Below are positions 8,201 to 10,592 of a DNA stretch of 10,592 nucleotides, piece after piece. The position numbers and the translations under genes were made by a program. This stretch comes from Thermoanaerobaculia bacterium (GTDB lineage: Bacteria > Acidobacteriota > Thermoanaerobaculia > Multivoradales > UBA5704), in contig JASLEW010000162.1 of assembly GCA_030150965.1 (NCBI GenBank), positions 1 to 10,592 of the forward strand. Reading direction: 5' to 3'. The notes beneath the pieces were generated by a model that was given only the letters and a program-made list of their open reading frames with translations, did no database searches and was not told where the DNA came from. Position 1 is the stretch's first letter, and the number at the start of each line of letters is the position of its first letter.

Positions 8201-8314
8201 CTGACGCTCTACACCACCCCGGTGGTCTACCTCTACCTGGAGCGCCTGCGCCAGTGGCGCGAGCGGATGCGCGCGCGGCACGGCCACCGGGTCCCACAGG
8301 AGACGACGGCATGA
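5201..8314 (+). CDS. mdtC: MdtC-type RND multidrug efflux pump subunit
   Basis: This 1037-residue RND inner-membrane transporter is a paralogue of the preceding pump. It is closer to E. coli MdtC (about 1025 residues): FIHRPVATTLLTVAIALAG at the first helix, VSASLPGANPEVMASSVATP, then EMTSSSSLGST and GAARDVQAAINAA. The proton-relay set is complete: D401 and D402 in GFVVDDAIVVIEN, K924 in IVKKNGIL, and R955 and T962 in LRFRPILMTT. Two large periplasmic porter regions separate the helix groups as usual, with no unusual insertion. The C-terminus is a short basic cytoplasmic tail. The ATG overlaps the mdtB stop as ATGA, with GGAG at 5192-5195 five bases upstream as a modest ribosome site. Its function is drug or detergent export together with MdtB. 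In E. coli the two form a B2C trimer, and applying that here is inference. Confidence 0.95.
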   Translation: MNLSAPFIHRPVATTLLTVAIALAGAVAFRFLPVSPLPQIDFPTISVSASLPGANPEVMASSVATPLERQFGRIASVTEMTSSSSLGSTNVTLQFDLDRNIDGAARDVQAAINAARSYLPANLPSNPTYRKVNPADAPIMILGLTSSVYDRGALYDAASTILQQRLSQLPGVGQVNVGGSSLPSVRVEVNPTQLNSYGLGLPDVAGMLKAQNANTPKGQLADGQVTADILANDQLLKAADYRQLVVGYHNGAAIKLMDVAEVVDGVQNIRAAGFVDGKPSVLVIISRQPGANIIETVDRIRDELPALKASIPRAIDLTVVLDRTTTIRASVHDVEITLLISVALVILVVFAFLRNLRATVIPSVAVPVSLIGTFGVMYLLNYSLDNLSLMALTISTGFVVDDAIVVIENVSRYLEQGMAPLDAALKGAREIGFTVISISLSLIAVFIPVLMMGGIVGRLFREFAVTLSVAILVSLVISLTTTPMMCATLLKPHGSEGAERRGRLFRASERLFDGTLRLYDRTLGWVLRNQAFTLCLFLVTIVLNVMLIRAVPKGFFPQQDNGTIHGGVQGAQDISFQAMQGLTRKFVDLIKDDPAIAHVMAFTGGGGSVNTGSVYIGLKPLAQRKLTAAEVINRLRPKLTSLPGATVFLQAGQDLRIGGRQSNAQYQYTIQADNVQDLITWGPILLREMKQLPGFTDVNTNQQNSGLEAMLVYDRRTAARLGITPQTIDNTIYDAFGQAPVSTMYTALNQYFVVMEVAPQFWQTPEGLNQIYVRGAGGRVVPLGAIAHFEPRTAPLGINHQGQFPSVTVSFNLAPGLALSDATRAINNMQEQIGLPPTVHGLFSGTLQAYQASLATEPFLIAAALLAVYIVLGILYESYIHPLTILSTLPSAGVGAVLALLAFKTDLSVIALIGIVLLIGIVKKNGILMVDFAINAERTEGAAPLDAIRQACLLRFRPILMTTMAALLGALPLALGLGTGSELRKPLGITIVGGLIVSQMLTLYTTPVVYLYLERLRQWRERMRARHGHRVPQETTA
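8298..8303 (+). promoter_or_regulatory. Ribosome binding site of the outer-membrane factor gene
   Basis: AGGAGA within the end of mdtC, seven bases before the ATG at 8311, supports this start and independent initiation in addition to coupling through the ATGA overlap. Confidence 0.6.
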
Positions 8315-9846
8315 TCTTTCGCTCCCCATCCCGGACCCGCCGCGGCGTTGCTCCCCGGCGCGGCGCCATCGCCGCGGTGACTGCGGCGCTCGCGGCGCTC
8401 GCCGGGTGCCTGCTCGCCGCGGGCTGCAGCGTCGGCCCGCGCTACCAGCGGCCGGCGGCGCCCACTCCGCCGGCCTACAAGGAGCTGACGCCGGAGACGG
8501 CAAGGGAGACCGCCGGCTGGAAGGTGGCCCAGCCCAAGGACGACGCGCTGCGCGGCAAGTGGTGGGAGATCTTCGGCGACCCGGAGCTCAACGCGCTGGA
8601 GGAGCGGGTCAACGTCTCCAACCAGTCGATCGCCGCCGCCTTCAACGGCTTCCTGGCGGCGCGCGCCATGGTCAGGGAGGCGCGGGCGCAGCTCTTCCCC
8701 ACCCTCACCACCAACCCCTCGATCAACACCGCCCGCCAGCCGGCGGTGAAGTCGGTGGCGGCGAGCGGCGTGCGGGTCACCACCTACTCGCTCCCCTTCG
8801 ACGCCTCGTGGGCGCCGGACCTGTGGGGCCGGGTGCGCAACACCGTGGCGGGGGCCTCCGCCGCCGCCCAGGCCAGCGCCGCCGATCTCGCCAACGTGCG
8901 GCTGACCATGCAGGCGGAGCTGGCGGTGGACTACTTCCAGCTGCACGGCCAGGACACGCTCAAGCAGCTCCTGGACTCGACCGTCGTGGCCTACCGCGAG
9001 TCGCTCGACCTGACCCGGGCGCTCTACGACACCGGCATCGACTCCGACGAGGCGGTGGCCCAGGCCGAGACGCAGCTCGCCGCCACCTCGGCGCAGGACA
9101 CCGGCACCGGCATCGTGCGCGCGCAGCTGGAGCACGCCATCGCGCTGCTCGTCGGCCAGCCGGCCTCGACCTTCTCGATCGCGGCGGCGCCGCTCAAGGC
9201 CAATCCGCCCGCGGTGCCCCTCGGCCTGCCGTCGCAGCTGCTGGAGCGGCGCCCCGACATCGCCGCCGACGAGCGCCTGATGGCGCAGGCCAACGCCCAG
9301 ATCGGCGTGGCGCGCGCGGCGTTCTTCCCCACCCTCACCCTCTCCGCCGCCGGCGGCTTCGAGAGCGGCACGCTGGCCAACTGGCTGACCTGGCCGGCGC
9401 GCTTCTGGTCGGTGGGGCCGGCGCTGGCGGAGACGCTCTTCGACGCCGGCCTGCGCCGCGCCACGGTCGAGCAGTACAAGGCGTCCTACGAGCAGGCGGT
9501 GGCCAACTACCGCGAGACGGCGCTCACCGCCTTCCAGCAGGTGGAGGACCAGCTCGCGGCGCTGCACCTGCTGACCAAGGAGCTGACGGAACAGGACTCG
9601 GCGGTCAGCTCGGCGCGGCGCCAGCTCAAGGTGGCGACCGACCGCTACCGCCTGGGGATCGACCCCTACCTCAACGTCATCACCGCGCAGACCACGGTGC
9701 TCAGCAACGAGCAGACCGCGCTCAACCTGCGCATCCAGCAGATGACCGCCACGGTGCAGCTGATCGAGGCCCTGGGCGGCGGCTGGGAGGCCGCCGACCT
9801 GCCGACGCCGGCGCAGCTCGTCTCCGGCAACGCCAAGCTACAATAG
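8311..9846 (+). CDS. NodT-type outer-membrane efflux lipoprotein (TolC-family channel)
   Basis: This 511-residue outer-membrane channel would complete the pump. Residues 1-18 are basic (RTRRGVAPRR), then comes a hydrophobic Ala-rich segment with two cysteines. The family-typical junction is AAGC followed by SVGPRYQRP, so Cys39 is the likely lipidated residue. A better-formed lipobox, LAGC, sits six residues earlier at Cys33. WWEIFGDPELN at 84-94 is the usual entry to the first outer-membrane efflux repeat. The second repeat contains ERRPDIAADE (312-321), AQIGVARAAFFPTLTLSA, and the late coiled-coil motifs ETALTAFQQVEDQLAAL and YRLGIDPYLNVITAQ. Length is normal for the NodT/OprM group. The ATG overlaps the mdtC stop as ATGA, so the channel is probably made together with its pump. 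It ends at TAG 9846 with no terminator visible before the next gene. Assignment to the family is secure, and I give no symbol because several names are in use. Confidence 0.93.
   Translation: MIFRSPSRTRRGVAPRRGAIAAVTAALAALAGCLLAAGCSVGPRYQRPAAPTPPAYKELTPETARETAGWKVAQPKDDALRGKWWEIFGDPELNALEERVNVSNQSIAAAFNGFLAARAMVREARAQLFPTLTTNPSINTARQPAVKSVAASGVRVTTYSLPFDASWAPDLWGRVRNTVAGASAAAQASAADLANVRLTMQAELAVDYFQLHGQDTLKQLLDSTVVAYRESLDLTRALYDTGIDSDEAVAQAETQLAATSAQDTGTGIVRAQLEHAIALLVGQPASTFSIAAAPLKANPPAVPLGLPSQLLERRPDIAADERLMAQANAQIGVARAAFFPTLTLSAAGGFESGTLANWLTWPARFWSVGPALAETLFDAGLRRATVEQYKASYEQAVANYRETALTAFQQVEDQLAALHLLTKELTEQDSAVSSARRQLKVATDRYRLGIDPYLNVITAQTTVLSNEQTALNLRIQQMTATVQLIEALGGGWEAADLPTPAQLVSGNAKLQ
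9839..9844 (+). promoter_or_regulatory. Possible -10 box for the toxin-antitoxin pair
   Basis: TACAAT overlaps the last codons of the outer-membrane factor gene and lies eight bases before the ATG at 9853. It matches five of six bases of the -10 consensus. Transcription would start at or next to the ATG, giving a leaderless message. That fits the absence of a clear Shine-Dalgarno sequence in the six-base gap. There is no recognisable -35 at 16-18 bases upstream, so the call is weak. Confidence 0.25.
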
Positions 9847-9852
9847 CCCATC

Positions 9853-10101
9853 ATGATCGAGTGGCGCGCGCACCTGTCCTCCGACCCGCGGATCTGCGGC
9901 GGGAGCCTCTGCGCGCGCGGCACCCGCGTGCTGGTCACCAACATCCTGGACAGCCTGGCCGAGGGCGCCAGCCGTACGGAGATCCTGCGCAGCTATCCCA
10001 CTCTATCGTCGGAGCACATCGACGCCGCCCTGGCGTATGCCGCCGAGCTGGCTCACGAAGAGAGCCTCCTGCCATTGGTCGGGAATGAAGCTCAAGCTTG
10101 A
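9853..10101 (+). CDS. DUF433 (VapB45-like) antitoxin
   Basis: This 82-residue protein shows the DUF433/COG2442 pattern in full: SSDPRICGGSLCARGTR (residues 9-25), VLVTNILDSLAEGAS, then EILRSYPTLSSEHIDAALAYAAE. The family is a small winged-helix-like DNA-binding fold commonly paired with a PIN-like toxin. It is thought to neutralise the toxin and repress the pair. The ATG is six bases after the stop of the outer-membrane factor gene. There is no strong ribosome site, so the gene may be read from the efflux transcript by re-initiation or from a leaderless promoter at 9839-9844. Its end overlaps the toxin start by 17 bases, which is typical of such pairs. Composition is less GC-rich than the efflux genes. 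The family call is strong. The antitoxin role rests on family knowledge and context. Confidence 0.85.
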   Translation: MIEWRAHLSSDPRICGGSLCARGTRVLVTNILDSLAEGASRTEILRSYPTLSSEHIDAALAYAAELAHEESLLPLVGNEAQA

Positions 10102-10465
10102 CGAGAACATCCCCCTCGAGCTTCTGGAGGACTTGCGGGCCGCCGGTCACGATGCGGACTCGGTCCGCGATGAGGGTTTGGCGGGGACATCGGATCGAGA
10201 TCTCCTCGTCCGAGCGAAAGCTGAATCCCGTGTTCTGCTGACGCTCGACAAGGGTATTGGCGATGTGCGCTCGTATCCACCGGCAGCGTACCCGGGGATC
10301 GTGCTCTTTCGACCGCCCAGCTCAGGCCGCCTGGCGACGCTCAGCTTCACCAGGAAGCACCTCCCGACTGTCCTGGCGGAGGACCTGACCGGCCGCCTCC
10401 GTTGGTCAGCGCGACGACCGCCGGCTCAGGCCAGCTTCGCCTCCAGCTCGGCCCAGCGGGCGTAG
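10085..10465 (+). CDS. DUF5615 PIN-like toxin (probable RNase)
   Basis: From the ATG at 10085 this is a 126-residue protein opening with MKLKLDENIP, the hallmark of DUF5615 PIN-like proteins. It continues with AGHDADSVRDEGLAGTSD, RVLLTLDKGIGD and PGIVLFRPP. The likely metal-binding acidic residues are D6, D37, D55 and D60. The frame is open further upstream to an ATG at 10037, but that would add 16 residues before the conserved start, overlapping the antitoxin. The 10085 start gives a 17-base overlap with the antitoxin and is preferred. The expected activity is RNA cleavage restrained by the DUF433 partner, which is known for the family only. The last 21 residues or so, after EDLTGRL, are Arg/Pro/Ala/Ser-rich and unlike the usual family ending. 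They lie where the frame runs into the convergent gene. GC is about 57% in 10201-10260 against about 70% in the outer-membrane factor gene at 9481-9540. Confidence 0.85.
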   Translation: MKLKLDENIPLELLEDLRAAGHDADSVRDEGLAGTSDRDLLVRAKAESRVLLTLDKGIGDVRSYPPAAYPGIVLFRPPSSGRLATLSFTRKHLPTVLAEDLTGRLRWSARRPPAQASFASSSAQRA

Positions 10466-10592
10466 AGGCGCTCGACCTCCTGGCGCGCCGCCTCCAGCGC
10501 CTGGCAGCGGGCGGCGAGCGCCGCCGGGTCGGTGGCCACCGCCGGATCGTCGACCGCCTGCTGCCGGGCGGCCAGCTCCTGCTCGGCGGCGA
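10426..10592 (-). CDS. C-terminal end of a probable ABC-F ATPase, truncated by the window edge
   Basis: The minus strand reads 54 residues from the right edge to a TGA at 10428-10426. The sequence is an Ala/Glu/Gln-rich coiled coil: AAEQELAARQQAV, a DP-containing hinge (DDPAVATDPAAL), then ALEAARQEVERLYARW and AELEAKLA at the very end. This pattern, a helical hairpin with ADP-like turns closing in LYxRWxELEA, is what I recall at the C-terminus of Uup-type ABC-F proteins. Those are cytoplasmic ATPases that act on the ribosome. No ATPase motif falls inside the window, so the identification rests on the tail alone. Another coiled-coil protein is possible. The gene converges on the DUF5615 toxin and overlaps its last 40 bases. 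I see no terminator between them. Confidence 0.6.
   Translation of the reverse strand, partial: AAEQELAARQQAVDDPAVATDPAALAARCQALEAARQEVERLYARWAELEAKLA

Noticed and set aside
1785..8503. Very long minus-strand open frames of more than 1100 codons opposite mdtB and mdtC
   Set aside because: They are antisense shadows with His/Arg/Asp/Gly-dominated sequence. Both follow from the codon bias of the real genes.
8406..10088. Alternative plus-strand frame across the outer-membrane factor gene
   Set aside because: It is a frame shadow. The channel protein is conserved from its signal peptide to its end in the frame starting at 8311.
9840..10592. Insertion sequence, attachment site or terminal repeats around the toxin-antitoxin pair
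   Set aside because: I saw no transposase, inverted repeat ends or target duplication. The lower GC alone does not show a mobile element.
1..10592. CRISPR array, tRNA, rRNA or riboswitch
   Set aside because: No regularly spaced repeats, cloverleaf-like sequence or recognisable conserved RNA motif was found on either strand.

Overview
The window is very GC-rich DNA (about 70% in the coding part) from a Gram-negative bacterium. A complete tripartite RND multidrug efflux system with an outer-membrane lipoprotein implies two membranes. The composition, the MdtA-type adaptor and the DUF433/DUF5615 pair would fit Acidobacteriota, Myxococcota or a high-GC proteobacterium. No rRNA or other taxonomic marker is present, so the assignment is inference.

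Layout. Positions 1-525 hold no gene I can establish. They contain a possible divergent minus-strand promoter and the start of a lipoprotein-like ORF running off the left edge, a candidate plus-strand promoter near 257-285, and a GC-rich leader. Positions 526-9846 are one tightly packed operon of four genes. These are an MdtA-type periplasmic adaptor, an MdtB-type and an MdtC-type RND pump subunit, and a NodT-type outer-membrane factor. Each of the three junctions is a 4-base stop/start overlap (GTGA, ATGA, ATGA), so the genes are probably translationally coupled. The products would form one inner-membrane to outer-membrane pump driven by proton import. The MdtB and MdtC paralogues probably form a mixed trimer, as in E. 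coli MdtABC. Unlike E. coli, which borrows TolC, this operon carries its own outer-membrane channel.

Six bases after the channel gene comes a small toxin-antitoxin-like pair: a DUF433 antitoxin (9853-10101) overlapped by a DUF5615 PIN-like toxin (10085-10465). Its base composition is visibly lower in GC than the efflux operon. The toxin ORF converges on, and overlaps by 40 bases, the 3' end of a minus-strand gene. The visible C-terminal tail of that gene looks like the coiled-coil end of an ABC-F ATPase.

I do not see a clearly new biological system. The most unusual items are a Gly/Ala/Ser/Thr-rich insertion of about 67 residues in a periplasmic loop of MdtB, the toxin-antitoxin pair attached to the efflux operon with a possible leaderless promoter, and the promoter-like inverted repeat with a lipoprotein-like ORF at the left edge.
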